Assembly: GCA_913061265.1 (NCBI GenBank)
Contig: CAJXVS010000007.1
Coordinates: forward strand, 124,001 to 188,000
Reading direction: 5' to 3'
Length of the DNA stretch: 64,000 bases
DNA from: an uncultured Halobacteriovorax sp.
GTDB taxonomy: Bacteria; Bdellovibrionota; Bacteriovoracia; Bacteriovoracales; Bacteriovoracaceae
The notes under the pieces are model-generated. The model was not told where the DNA came from. It saw nothing but the letters and a program-made list of their open reading frames with translations, and ran no database searches. Positions 51,126 to 58,729 of this stretch are shown one piece after another (position 1 is the stretch's first letter; the number at the start of each line of letters is the position of its first letter). Both the position numbers and the translations under genes were made by a program.

Positions 51126-52107
51126 AGACAAAATCATAAAGTGGTGTTGATCCATCAAAACCTAGAACAGAGATGATCTCAATGATCTTCTTATCCTCCA
51201 TATAAATAATAGTATCTATATTCTGGCATATCATAGAAAAGCTCTGTGAATTCTTAGGCGCGTAGAACTCTAGAAGTGTTCTTAGTCTATTTAAACATTC
51301 AGGGGCACTATTGGCGTGAATGGTGGTCATGAAACCACGGTGTCCCGTATTCATGGCAAGAACTAAAGGAACGACTTCAGCTCCCCTTAATTCTCCTAAA
51401 ATAATTCGATCAGGACTGATCCTTAGAGCGTATGAACAGAAATCTAAAAGGCTTGCATTCTCTGAACTTAAAAGATGAGTGGTGTTCTTATCTTCAAGGG
51501 CAATCTCATTTGTATCTTCTAAGATCACTAAGTGTTCATCTTCTGGGGATAGGTTTAGTAAACTTTGAAGTAAGGTCGTTTTCCCTGAGCCTGTGCCTCC
51601 GCAAAGGATGATGTTTTTCTTTGATCTAACAAGCTCTTCAAGAATATCAGGAGCATCATAACTTGATAGCTCTATGGCCTCTGCTCGATGCCTTCTAAAG
51701 AAAACACGGGCGCGGCTTCCATTAGTAATTTCAGGATGGATTAAGGTCACCCTAAAAGACTCACCATCAAAGCTTACTTTGGTAGAGAGGTAAGGGCATG
51801 AAGTGTTCCAGTTTTGGTTGTTCTTGAGGGCCAAGTTTTCAAGAGCGTAGAGAAGGTCTTCGTCGTTTAGCTCTGTTTTTCTATGGAGGAGAATTTCATT
51901 AGATTGATCTTCTTTTAAAATCTCCCTTATAAACTTAAACTGGAAGACATTCTTAAACCAGTCTTGGCAGACCAATGAATTCTTATCATCGAGTATCTCT
52001 GGGTTAAGGCCGAGGAAACCCCAAGTGGAATCAAAGTCTTTAAATAAGAGAGCTGATCTATTTCTATTCACTTCTTGATAGAAGTCTAAAAGTATTCCCG
52101 ATCTCAT
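51088..52107 (-). CDS. CpaF/TadA-type secretion ATPase
   Basis: A 339-residue cytoplasmic ATPase that powers Flp (type IVb) pilus assembly. Walker A is GGTGSGKTT (near residue 170). The Asp box (LVILEDTNEIAL), Walker B (ISPDRIILGELRGAEV) and His box (HRGFMTTIHANSA) follow. It starts with a 4-bp overlap after the secretin gene and ends the tad cluster. Its 3' end overlaps the aspartate kinase gene by 38 bp. Confidence 0.9.
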   Translation of the reverse strand: MRSGILLDFYQEVNRNRSALLFKDFDSTWGFLGLNPEILDDKNSLVCQDWFKNVFQFKFIREILKEDQSNEILLHRKTELNDEDLLYALENLALKNNQNWNTSCPYLSTKVSFDGESFRVTLIHPEITNGSRARVFFRRHRAEAIELSSYDAPDILEELVRSKKNIILCGGTGSGKTTLLQSLLNLSPEDEHLVILEDTNEIALEDKNTTHLLSSENASLLDFCSYALRISPDRIILGELRGAEVVPLVLAMNTGHRGFMTTIHANSAPECLNRLRTLLEFYAPKNSQSFSMICQNIDTIIYMEDKKIIEIISVLGFDGSTPLYDFVFRSEREPVHEVL

Positions 52108-53420
52108 TCTTCCTCCAAATAAATAAGGCCAGTGATCTTCTTAAAGGCCTTAGACTTTTCGTTGTTGCTAAATAATCCTCCTATAAAGGGCGTAGACTTT
52201 ACCCCAGGAAGGCCCTGATGATTTAAGGCATCGCTTTCAAAACTTATTTCAAAGAGCTGAACAGGTTCAAAGAGAGAAACCCGGGCGGAAGCAGATTCCT
52301 TACTACCGCTGATGGCCCCTTGGTTTCCTGGCTTGGTGACTTCGGCTGAATAGTCTAAAAGAAAACCACTGCCTTCAGGAATGAGTTTTAGTTTTAGCTT
52401 AAGCCCAGCAAATCTAAAGTTTGTATTTTGAACACCTTCTTTGGTGGTGCTTTGATAAGGAAGATCAGAACCTATTTGTAAGCGAACTGTCTTACCTGAC
52501 CTAATCAAGATACTCGGCTCCGCAAGAAGGGAAGTCTTTATACCGAGGCTCTTTAGTTGTAAGAGGTTCTTTTCAACTAGCGACTGCCAGCCTTGTTTGA
52601 ACAGAGATCTTAAGTCTCCTTCAATTTGATACATGCCCAGACTATGAGAGCGAGAGCTGCTTGATTCCGTTTGGATGATCTTCATCTTTAGACGATAGTT
52701 CTTACTTTGATTCTTATTATTATGGCGGATGAACTTTACGGCGAACTGATCAACTAGGAATTTCTCGACTTCTGTTGATGGTAAGCGGCTGTCACTCAAG
52801 TGGCAAATTAGTTGAATCAGTTGGAACTCACATTTAAAGCCGCTGATATGATCATCAAATAAGGCCCGGATGACTTTAGTGAAGAGTTTTTTCTTAAGGG
52901 CTTCACTAAGTAATACTTCTGCTTGAATTTTCTCCTCATGAAGGCCTGATAGCTTTAAGAACTGATTATAGGTAGAGACTTGATCTAGGTTTCCTGAAAC
53001 CTTAAGCCAAGGCCCATTTGTTTGAATCTCGAGACCTAAGTTCTTAAAGGACTCGGCCAGCGAGAGTAGCTTGAGCTGGTTTGATTTTGAGAGGACATAG
53101 ACCTGAATCTTTAAACGTTCATTATCTCTCTTCCAAACATGGATCTCTGAAAGCCCAAGCTTCTTGGCCTTTATAAGAAGAGTGCTCTTTTTCTCAAGGA
53201 ACTTATGGGTTAGTGAGTCATTGTTTCCGACGGTAAAACGCTTTAGTCCGGGAAGTGAGATCTCACGAATTTCTCCAATACTTAAGATAAGGCTTTGATT
53301 TTTCATTGGGACCTGTAGGCTCGCGGAGCCCTGAGTCGGAAGCAATAAAAAAGTCAGAGCGAAAGCTTTGACATAGTTTTGTATTCTCGGTAAATACTTG
53401 AATCTACGATGTTCGCACAG
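52104..53420 (-). CDS. CpaC/RcpA-like secretin; 5' end unresolved
   Basis: The outer-membrane secretin of the Flp pilus. A signal-like segment (YVKAFALTFLLLPTQGSAS) is followed by a pilus-type N-domain (GEIREISLPGLKRFTVGNND) and the secretin core, in which RLQIGSDLPY and LKLKLKLIPEGSGFLLDYSAEVT stand for the usual beta core. The frame is open from ATG 53669, but codons before about 53420 are antisense to a well-supported small gene and encode only Leu/Phe-rich sequence. No ATG, GTG or TTG lies in the remaining stretch before the signal segment, so the start is uncertain; 53420 is a marker. It overlaps the ATPase gene by 4 bp. Confidence 0.7.
   Translation of the reverse strand: MCEHRRFKYLPRIQNYVKAFALTFLLLPTQGSASLQVPMKNQSLILSIGEIREISLPGLKRFTVGNNDSLTHKFLEKKSTLLIKAKKLGLSEIHVWKRDNERLKIQVYVLSKSNQLKLLSLAESFKNLGLEIQTNGPWLKVSGNLDQVSTYNQFLKLSGLHEEKIQAEVLLSEALKKKLFTKVIRALFDDHISGFKCEFQLIQLICHLSDSRLPSTEVEKFLVDQFAVKFIRHNNKNQSKNYRLKMKIIQTESSSSRSHSLGMYQIEGDLRSLFKQGWQSLVEKNLLQLKSLGIKTSLLAEPSILIRSGKTVRLQIGSDLPYQSTTKEGVQNTNFRFAGLKLKLKLIPEGSGFLLDYSAEVTKPGNQGAISGSKESASARVSLFEPVQLFEISFESDALNHQGLPGVKSTPFIGGLFSNNEKSKAFKKITGLIYLEEE
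53368..53396 (+). promoter_or_regulatory. Promoter of the small basic protein gene
   Basis: A perfect TTGACA (53368-53373), a 17-base spacer and TAAATA (53391-53396) form a strong promoter directed away from the secretin gene. Transcription should start near 53403, leaving a leader of about 43 bases with AAGGAG. Confidence 0.7.
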
Positions 53421-53445
53421 TTGGTTTCGTTGAAGGAGAATTACA

Positions 53446-53580
53446 ATGGTTTCAAATACACGTGTTACAAAAAGCAGAAGAGCCCGCAAGAAAGTAAATG
53501 CAGGTAGAAAAAGAAAGAATGCAAATAACAACAATGGTACAACTCCAAAGTTTGCAATCCACCAAGAAGAAAAAAAGTAA
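53446..53580 (+). CDS. Small basic protein, 44 residues
   Basis: ATG 53446 follows AAGGAG (53433-53438) by 7 bases and the frame ends at TAA 53578-53580. The peptide starts MVSNTRVTKSRRARKKVNAG, continues with RKRKN and an Asn run, and ends TTPKFAIHQEEKK. It is strongly basic in the first two thirds, with no hydrophobic segment, which suggests binding to nucleic acid. Promoter, ribosome site and terminator all fit this gene. It lies antisense within the tad cluster. I recall similar short basic proteins in related bacteria but cannot name the family. Confidence 0.75.
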   Translation: MVSNTRVTKSRRARKKVNAGRKRKNANNNNGTTPKFAIHQEEKK

Positions 53581-53602
53581 AAATCTGTTAAAGATATAAT
53601 TA

Positions 53603-53641
53603 AGCCCATTCGCATTCTTGCGAAGGGGCTTCTAATTATTT
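53603..53641. terminator. Terminator hairpin after the small basic protein gene
   Basis: AGCCCATTCGC-ATTCTT-GCGAAGGGGCT (53603-53630) forms an 11-bp stem with one mismatch, followed by a T-rich run TTCTAATTATTTT on the plus strand. It lies 23 bases after the small gene stop, and touches the end of the minus-strand tad gene at 53632, so it may act in both directions. Confidence 0.8.
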
Positions 53642-53952
53642 TCAAGTTCATCATCCCAAAATACCCCAAGCGTCTCTTTCATCGTCTTTGTATAAACAAT
53701 CGGAAATTCCATTTCTCCATCTTCTTTTATGCATATATGGGCCGCTGAAACTGAGGCCCTCTTACAGGGTTTATTCAACTCTTTGAATTGAACCATCTCG
53801 GTAGGGAAGTCCATATTTGAGTGAAGAACCTTTCTTAGCATTTCAGTCACAGCTTTTTGGCTCGGGTGAAAAGCGATTAAGATAATTTCTTTAGCTTCTA
53901 TTGACGTAAAAAGTAATGAGCTTATTAGGCTTAATTTAAAAATGAATTTCAT
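53632..53952 (-). CDS. Exported protein of the tad cluster, unknown
   Basis: A 106-residue protein starting at ATG 53952, chosen because GGGAG lies 5 bases upstream and the signal peptide (KFIFKLSLISSLLFTSIEA) then starts at residue 2. The mature part has two cysteines (NKPCKRA and HICIKED) about twelve residues apart. No domain recognised. It overlaps the upstream tad gene by 17 bp and is followed by the terminator hairpin, so it is probably a pilus-associated periplasmic protein. Confidence 0.62.
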   Translation of the reverse strand: MKFIFKLSLISSLLFTSIEAKEIILIAFHPSQKAVTEMLRKVLHSNMDFPTEMVQFKELNKPCKRASVSAAHICIKEDGEMEFPIVYTKTMKETLGVFWDDELENN

Positions 53953-54379
53953 AGTTCTCCCTTTTTTTAATTTTCTTCTTAGAACGAAAATGTTTTGTTG
54001 CCGGATAAGCAAAGACTGTTTTGTTTTTTATTCGAATAAGTTTTTCCATATCTCGCTCTGGTATATCGACTAGATACTGGGTGCCTGACGAGTCGATCCC
54101 TTCTCTTAAAGATATCTTCTTAATAAGTTCCGCTTCTCTTGTGATGATCTTTTGATTCTCTGTCATGAGGATAACAAGGGTTTTATCCTGACCTAGGGAA
54201 GCTTGAGAGATTAGAGGCAGCTGGAGCCTGACGTAGCCGGAACGAACCTTTGAAAGAGGCTTAAGGGTGGGTTCTTCTTGCATGCTTAGAAGGAGAAAAA
54301 CAAAAAGGTGGGAGAGGATCAAAAGGATCATCCACTTTAAGCGTTCAACCTTAAGCGGTGAGAGGTCATTATTCTTCAA
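53936..54379 (-). CDS. Membrane-anchored tad-cluster protein, CpaB-like
   Basis: About 147 residues from TTG 54379. One N-terminal membrane segment (MILLILSHLFVFLLLSM) is followed by a periplasmic region. VRLQLPLI, KTLVILMTENQKIITREAEL and QYLVDIPERDMEKLIRI resemble in order the C-terminal parts of CpaB/RcpC Flp pilus proteins, which act at the secretin. The similarity is faint and the protein is much shorter than CpaB. The start is inferred from the 11-bp overlap with the preceding gene. Confidence 0.5.
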   Translation of the reverse strand: MKNNDLSPLKVERLKWMILLILSHLFVFLLLSMQEEPTLKPLSKVRSGYVRLQLPLISQASLGQDKTLVILMTENQKIITREAELIKKISLREGIDSSGTQYLVDIPERDMEKLIRIKNKTVFAYPATKHFRSKKKIKKRENYEIHF

Positions 54380-54614
54380 TTTTATTCCATTCAATTTGGA
54401 ACTCCTTAAGTTGAACTTGAGAATTGTTCTCAATCTGTAGCAAGAGGCCTGCAAAGCTAGCTAGTATGAAAAAGAAAAGGCTTGTCCATAGGACTCCTTC
54501 AAGTTCAGCAAAGCCTCCTTGGAGAATTCTTTTCTCTTGATTTCGAACTTTGAAGAGAAGCGGCTTGAAACCTTGAGAGAACTCTGGAGGATGATGTTTT
54601 TGTTGCTTGACCAT
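54369..54614 (-). CDS. TadE-like pseudopilin
   Basis: An 81-residue protein. ATG 54614 is chosen because GGAAGGAG lies 5 bases upstream. After a polar leader comes QGG-FAELEGVLWTSLFFFILASF, a prepilin-like site in which a Gly is followed by a hydrophobic helix with Glu at position 5 of the mature form. This fits TadE/TadF pseudopilins cut by the TadV peptidase. Its first 50 or so codons overlap the end of the upstream TadG-like frame by 154 bp in another reading frame. Confidence 0.6.
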   Translation of the reverse strand: MVKQQKHHPPEFSQGFKPLLFKVRNQEKRILQGGFAELEGVLWTSLFFFILASFAGLLLQIENNSQVQLKEFQIEWNKIEE

Positions 54615-55225
54615 AAGTACTCCTTCCATTTCTTTTTCTTTAAGGCAGTAGTGCCATCAAGGCGCCTAACTAAGCGAGCGGACTTGGTCTTGTAAGGAAG
54701 AGTTCTAAGATAACTAAGAGAGAATAGGGAGCTGCAATTCTTGAAGCTCATGGCATTTTTCAATTCTGAAATGTGGATAAAGAGCTGAATGTTCTGAGCA
54801 GCTTGTTGTACTCTTTTCGCATAAGGAGAAATAGGGGGGATTGCTCTTGCGAGAAAAGCAGCATGAACCAGCTTGTTAAGGTGGCCCATCTTCTTTAGGT
54901 AGCTTCTCTTCTTGAATTCTGATTCTTTTAAGCATAGGTAGACTTGCTTTCTCTCCCTAATCACTTGATTGATTCGAATCGCTTTATAGGTATGTAAAAT
55001 CCCAAGTGAGAAAACCATACTTAGGATCATAGGCGCCAGGATGCTTATTCCGTTTTGGTTAAGGAAGAGAGCTTGCTTTGTAGGAGGATCTTTTAAGGAA
55101 GAAACTCTTTTTATTGAAGGAGAGAACCTCTCTCTTTTTACAAGTAGAGAGGAGGTTAGTGCCGTAGCTGCGTTTATTAAGCAGCTTTGTTGTGATCTTA
55201 GAGAAGATCTTTTGTTTAACTTCAT
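54461..55225 (-). CDS. TadG-like protein of the tad cluster
   Basis: A 254-residue basic protein. Near residue 57 stands LNQNG-ISILAPMILSMVFSLGIL, a hydrophobic helix after Asn-Gly like the N-terminus of TadG-type pseudopilins. The N-terminal 56 residues are Ser/Lys-rich and lie in the stretch shared with the 55059 frame. The rest is periplasmic and has two cysteines. It overlaps neighbours on both sides by more than 150 bp in other frames, so one of its ends, or a neighbour, may be mis-called. Confidence 0.5.
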   Translation of the reverse strand: MKLNKRSSLRSQQSCLINAATALTSSLLVKRERFSPSIKRVSSLKDPPTKQALFLNQNGISILAPMILSMVFSLGILHTYKAIRINQVIRERKQVYLCLKESEFKKRSYLKKMGHLNKLVHAAFLARAIPPISPYAKRVQQAAQNIQLFIHISELKNAMSFKNCSSLFSLSYLRTLPYKTKSARLVRRLDGTTALKKKKWKEYLWSSNKNIILQSSLKVSSRFSSKFEIKRKEFSKEALLNLKESYGQAFSFSY

Positions 55226-55310
55226 GAGAGCAGGACCTTTGCTTTAAAAGCTGATTCCCTTGGATGAAGACAAAGAAGAGTAAGAAGAACGCTGATATCC
55301 AGGAGATCAT
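55059..55310 (-). CDS. Small tad-cluster membrane protein, unknown
   Basis: An 83-residue frame starting MISWISAFFLLFFVFIQGN, one membrane helix, followed by a Lys/Ser-rich tail. Its ATG shares a base with the pilin stop (TAATG), so it would be translationally coupled to the pilin gene. Its last 167 bp overlap the TadG-like frame. It could be a small pseudopilin-associated protein, or part of the next gene split by a frameshift. Support is moderate at the start and weak at the end. Confidence 0.42.
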   Translation of the reverse strand: MISWISAFFLLFFVFIQGNQLLKQRSCSHEVKQKIFSKITTKLLNKRSYGTNLLSTCKKREVLSFNKKSFFLKRSSYKASSLP

Positions 55311-55495
55311 TAATTGGTTGGGATATGTTCAACGACAGTCTTTCTCATATGATTAATCCTGGTATTAACCACTGATCCAAATTGCTTAACTGCGGCTAGG
55401 CAGAATATACCTATGAGGCTGGCGAGGATCACATACTCGAGGACTCCTTGACCATTTTGATTTCTTAAACTGGGCTTAACTTGATTTTTTTTCAT
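55310..55495 (-). CDS. Flp/Fap type IVb pilin
   Basis: A 61-residue prepilin. The leader KPSLRNQNGQG is cut after Gly17 and the mature form starts VLEYVILASLIGIFCLAAV, with Glu at +3 and Tyr at +4 as in Flp pilins (the Glu-Tyr pair is diagnostic). The short hydrophilic end is TRINHMRKTVVEHIPTN. AAGGAG lies 5 bases before the ATG. It is the first gene of the minus-strand tad cluster, and its stop overlaps the next start. The fibre would be used for adhesion, possibly to prey. Confidence 0.88.
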   Translation of the reverse strand: MKKNQVKPSLRNQNGQGVLEYVILASLIGIFCLAAVKQFGSVVNTRINHMRKTVVEHIPTN

Positions 55496-55644
55496 AGAAA
55501 CTCCTTGCTCCCTATTGATCGGTGGTCTGAGTCTTACAAGGGAGGAGAAGCTTATCTTGAGTGCTTCTGTTGGAATTGTTTTATGAAGATCTCATCGAAG
55601 TTCAAAGTTTGAAGAGGGGATCAAAAAAAGAACCCCGAATTATT

Positions 55645-55673
55645 TTGCATCCGCCATAACTTCACTTTAAAAT
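55645..55673 (+). promoter_or_regulatory. Promoter of the SPOR gene, leaderless geometry
   Basis: TTGCAT (55645-55650), a 17-base spacer and TAAAAT (55668-55673) end 6 bases before the ATG at 55680, with no Shine-Dalgarno. The transcript should begin at the start codon. Confidence 0.55.
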
Positions 55674-55679
55674 TGATAT

Positions 55680-56288
55680 ATGAACGAAAATACAAAGCTT
55701 TACGTCTTTGCAAAAAAAGAAGTGGCCCTTATTTTTATCTTTATGGTTCTTATTGCTGTTTCAGCATTTGTGCTTGGAGTTAAAATAGGGAAGAACTATT
55801 CCTATCTTCAATCAGGTCTTACACCTGAGGACCGGGCGAAAGTTGATATGCTTTCAACTCAAGAAGAGCAGCTTAAGGATATTACGGACCAAAGAGTCCC
55901 AGTAGATCCACAAAAGCTGAAAGACGAAACACATAAGGCCTTAGAAGAGAGGCTTAAAGAACAGCTTGAAAAAGAAGATGTGCCTAAAGTAGAGATGAAG
56001 TCTCCAGAAGAGGAATCTACTACTCAAGTTAGTGGAGAAGACTTCAATGGGAAGTTCACCATTCAATTAGGATCACACCGTAGTAAAAAAGAATCCGAAG
56101 AGTTTGCCAATGGTTTTAAGTACCGAGGTTATAATCCCATCATTAATGAAGTTGAAATTAGTGGTCGTGGAACTTGGTATCGAACTAGTTTAGGAGTATT
56201 CTCTTCCATAGAGGAGACTAAGGCCTATATCAAAAAAGAAATGGAACTTTTCCGTGGTCAAGATTACGTGATAGGGCGCTTCGAATAA
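55680..56288 (+). CDS. SPOR-domain membrane protein
   Basis: A 202-residue protein with one N-terminal membrane segment (about 15-35), a Glu/Lys-rich linker and a C-terminal SPOR domain. The SPOR pattern is FTIQLGSHRSKKESEEFANGFKYRGY and GTWYRTSLGVFSSIEETKAYI (about 125-195). SPOR domains bind denuded septal glycan, as in FtsN, so a role at the division site or cell poles is likely. No Shine-Dalgarno; translation probably starts on a leaderless mRNA. It is followed by manC, 4 bp downstream. Confidence 0.85.
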   Translation: MNENTKLYVFAKKEVALIFIFMVLIAVSAFVLGVKIGKNYSYLQSGLTPEDRAKVDMLSTQEEQLKDITDQRVPVDPQKLKDETHKALEERLKEQLEKEDVPKVEMKSPEEESTTQVSGEDFNGKFTIQLGSHRSKKESEEFANGFKYRGYNPIINEVEISGRGTWYRTSLGVFSSIEETKAYIKKEMELFRGQDYVIGRFE

Positions 56289-56292
56289 TTTC

Positions 56293-57372
56293 ATGAAAGA
56301 ATCAAAACTATATTGTCTCGTTATGGCGGGAGGTCAAGGCACCAGATTTTGGCCATCTTCAGTATCAAAAAAACCTAAACAGTACCTTCCCCTTATTAGT
56401 GATAAAAGTTTATTAGAAGAAACGCTTGTGCGTTTTGATGGACTTGTGGCTCCTGAAGACCGCTATGTCATTACTGTTAAGGCGCAAGAGCAGCTTGTGA
56501 AAGACTCGGCAGGGGATAAGATTGGTAAGGATGGAGTGATATTTGAGCCTAGTGGAAGAAACACTGGTCCTTGTATTTTACTTAGCTTGGCAAGTCTTAT
56601 GGCCAACGGCGCTTCAAGTACGGACGTGGTGGCGATTGTTCCTAGTGATCATGTTATTCTTAATCATCAAGGCTTTAGAGATACCTTAAAAAAAGCAGCG
56701 GAGATCTCTTTAGGTCTTTCAAAGATAGTAACCATTGGTATTAAGCCAAACTTTCCTCATACAGGTTTTGGTTATATTCATAGAGGTCAGGAAGTCAGTA
56801 CTTCGGCTTTTGATGTTGCCGAGTTTAAAGAAAAGCCAGATCTTGAAACAGCTAAAAGCTATGTAGCCTCTGGTGAGTACTTCTGGAATGCTGGCATGTT
56901 TGTGGGGACAATTGAGCGCTTATTAAAAGAGTTTGAATCCTGCGCTCCTACTATGTTTGAGCATTATAATGATTTAAAAGATGCGGCCAATGACTTCTCT
57001 AAAACGGGAGTTGTCTATGACCGGATTCCAAAAGATTCTATCGATTACGCCATCATGGAAAAATCTAAAGAAGTCATGACCATTCCTGCTGAATTTGATT
57101 GGAATGACCTTGGCTCTTGGGATGCTCTTGAGAGCGTTCTTGAAAAGAAAGATGATAATTATGTTGGGCAAGCAAAAGAAGTCTTCTTTGAGAAGGCCTC
57201 TGGGAATATTGTCTTTGCTCCGGATAAGTTTGTCTCATTGATTGAGGTTAACGACCTTGTTGTCGTCTCAACTGAGAACAATATCTTAGTCATCCCTAAA
57301 GAGAAGGCTCAAGACGTAAAGAAGGCAGTGGAATACTTAAAAACTAAAGACTTCGGTAAGGACCATCTTTAG
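56293..57372 (+). CDS. manC: Mannose-1-phosphate guanylyltransferase
   Basis: A 359-residue cytoplasmic enzyme that makes GDP-mannose for glycan synthesis. VMAGGQGTRFWPSSVSKKPK (near residue 12) is the nucleotide-binding loop. PSGRNTGPCI, VAIVPSDHVI, EFKEKPD, FWNAGMF and FDWNDLGSWDAL are family motifs. It lacks the C-terminal phosphomannose isomerase half of longer ManC proteins. GDP-mannose could feed the GT22 mannosyltransferase encoded at 40 kb. It follows the SPOR gene with no visible ribosome site and overlaps purB by 4 bp, convergently. Confidence 0.92.
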   Translation: MKESKLYCLVMAGGQGTRFWPSSVSKKPKQYLPLISDKSLLEETLVRFDGLVAPEDRYVITVKAQEQLVKDSAGDKIGKDGVIFEPSGRNTGPCILLSLASLMANGASSTDVVAIVPSDHVILNHQGFRDTLKKAAEISLGLSKIVTIGIKPNFPHTGFGYIHRGQEVSTSAFDVAEFKEKPDLETAKSYVASGEYFWNAGMFVGTIERLLKEFESCAPTMFEHYNDLKDAANDFSKTGVVYDRIPKDSIDYAIMEKSKEVMTIPAEFDWNDLGSWDALESVLEKKDDNYVGQAKEVFFEKASGNIVFAPDKFVSLIEVNDLVVVSTENNILVIPKEKAQDVKKAVEYLKTKDFGKDHL

Positions 57373-58688
57373 TTAGGAAGTGGATACTGCTCAATCGATC
57401 TTGAAAAAACCTTATCAGACTGACAAGTATAGATTCTTCTAATCTCATCGAGATCAGGCTTCTTTAAATCTAGCTTATGACCTTTAGATTCAGAAATCTC
57501 TAAGAGTTTATCGTGAAAGGCTTCCGCGCTTCCATCTTGTTGACCAACGAAGGCCGCTTCTTGAACCCAGTAATAAAGATCTTCTCTTTTGACATCAGTT
57601 TTTTCTACAAGATGGTGAAGATAGTAACTTGATAAGTAATTGGTTCCTTCAAGAACACGCTTTTCAATAACGTCATTGTGGAAAACGAGATCGCGAACTG
57701 TATTGTCGAGTCTTTCAATGGCGTAGGCCATGATTCCAAAATGATCAGGTAGGTACATTCTCTCAGCAGAGCTATGAGAAATATCTCTTTCATGCCATAG
57801 AACAATATTATCGAGGGCCATTGAATGATGGCTGCGAAGAATACGGGCCATTCCCGTTAAGTTCTCACCACTGATAGGGTTCTTTTTATGCGGCATTGTT
57901 GAAGAGCCTTTTTGGCCTTTCTTAAAGCCCTCAGCTAATTCTCCAACGTCACTTCTATGCAGGTGTCTTATCTCAACAGAGAGCCTCTCTACGGCGCTAG
58001 CAATTAGAGCGCCGATGCTGACTAGTTTTGCGATCCTATCTCTTGGGATAACCTGAGTTGAAACTGCTTCAACATTTAAGCCTAATAACTCAGCGGCTTT
58101 TGCTTCATGATCAGGAGTTAGGATGCAGTAGTTTCCAACGGCTCCAGAGAATTGAATGGTGAGTTCGTTCTTATAAAAGTCTTCAAGTTCTTGGTATCTT
58201 CTAGCGAATTCATTGTAGTGACCAAGGAGTTTTTGCCCAAAGCTCATAGGCTCGGCGTACATACCATGGCTTCTTCCAATAGTTAAAACGTCCTTCATTT
58301 CAAGAGCTCTTGTGTGAAGAGTTTTTAAGAGGCTTTTATAAAGGGGAAGAATAACTTCTAAGCTTTCTTTTATTTGAATGGTTGTTGAAGAATCGATGAT
58401 GTCACTTGAAGTGACTCCAAAGTGAAAGTACTTCCCAATCTCTGGCTCAACATTTTCAGTGATGCTTGTGCAAAAGGCGATGATGTCATGACGGGTTGTC
58501 TTTTCGATCTCATCAATTCTTTCAGGATTGATAACGGCCTTGTCTTTGATCTTTTGAGTGACTCCGGCTGGAACCTTATCGCCTTCAAGAGCTTGAAGAA
58601 TTGCCAGCTCAACCTTTAAATAAGTTTCAAACTTATGATGGTCTTCCCAAATTTTAGAGATTTCTTTTTTTTCGTACCGTGAGATCAT
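57369..58688 (-). CDS. purB: Adenylosuccinate lyase
   Basis: A 439-residue cytoplasmic enzyme acting twice in purine synthesis, cleaving SAICAR and adenylosuccinate to release fumarate. KGSSTMPHKKNPI (near residue 265) holds the catalytic serine of the fumarase/aspartase superfamily. TTRHDIIAF holds the general-acid His region, and IGRSHGMYAEPMSFG is typical. The size is like the Bacillus/Thermotoga type. GGAG precedes the ATG. The gene is alone, with its end overlapping manC by 4 bp. Confidence 0.95.
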   Translation of the reverse strand: MISRYEKKEISKIWEDHHKFETYLKVELAILQALEGDKVPAGVTQKIKDKAVINPERIDEIEKTTRHDIIAFCTSITENVEPEIGKYFHFGVTSSDIIDSSTTIQIKESLEVILPLYKSLLKTLHTRALEMKDVLTIGRSHGMYAEPMSFGQKLLGHYNEFARRYQELEDFYKNELTIQFSGAVGNYCILTPDHEAKAAELLGLNVEAVSTQVIPRDRIAKLVSIGALIASAVERLSVEIRHLHRSDVGELAEGFKKGQKGSSTMPHKKNPISGENLTGMARILRSHHSMALDNIVLWHERDISHSSAERMYLPDHFGIMAYAIERLDNTVRDLVFHNDVIEKRVLEGTNYLSSYYLHHLVEKTDVKREDLYYWVQEAAFVGQQDGSAEAFHDKLLEISESKGHKLDLKKPDLDEIRRIYTCQSDKVFSRSIEQYPLPN

Positions 58689-58729
58689 GCTTTCTCCTAT
58701 TGAACACCTTAGTCAAAAGCGTTCGGGGG

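Noticed and set aside
53421-53669. Hydrophobic N-terminal extension of the secretin as extra membrane segments
   Set aside because: The Leu/Phe-rich sequence is the antisense of a Lys/Arg-rich small gene with its own promoter, ribosome site and terminator, so its hydrophobicity is probably an artefact.
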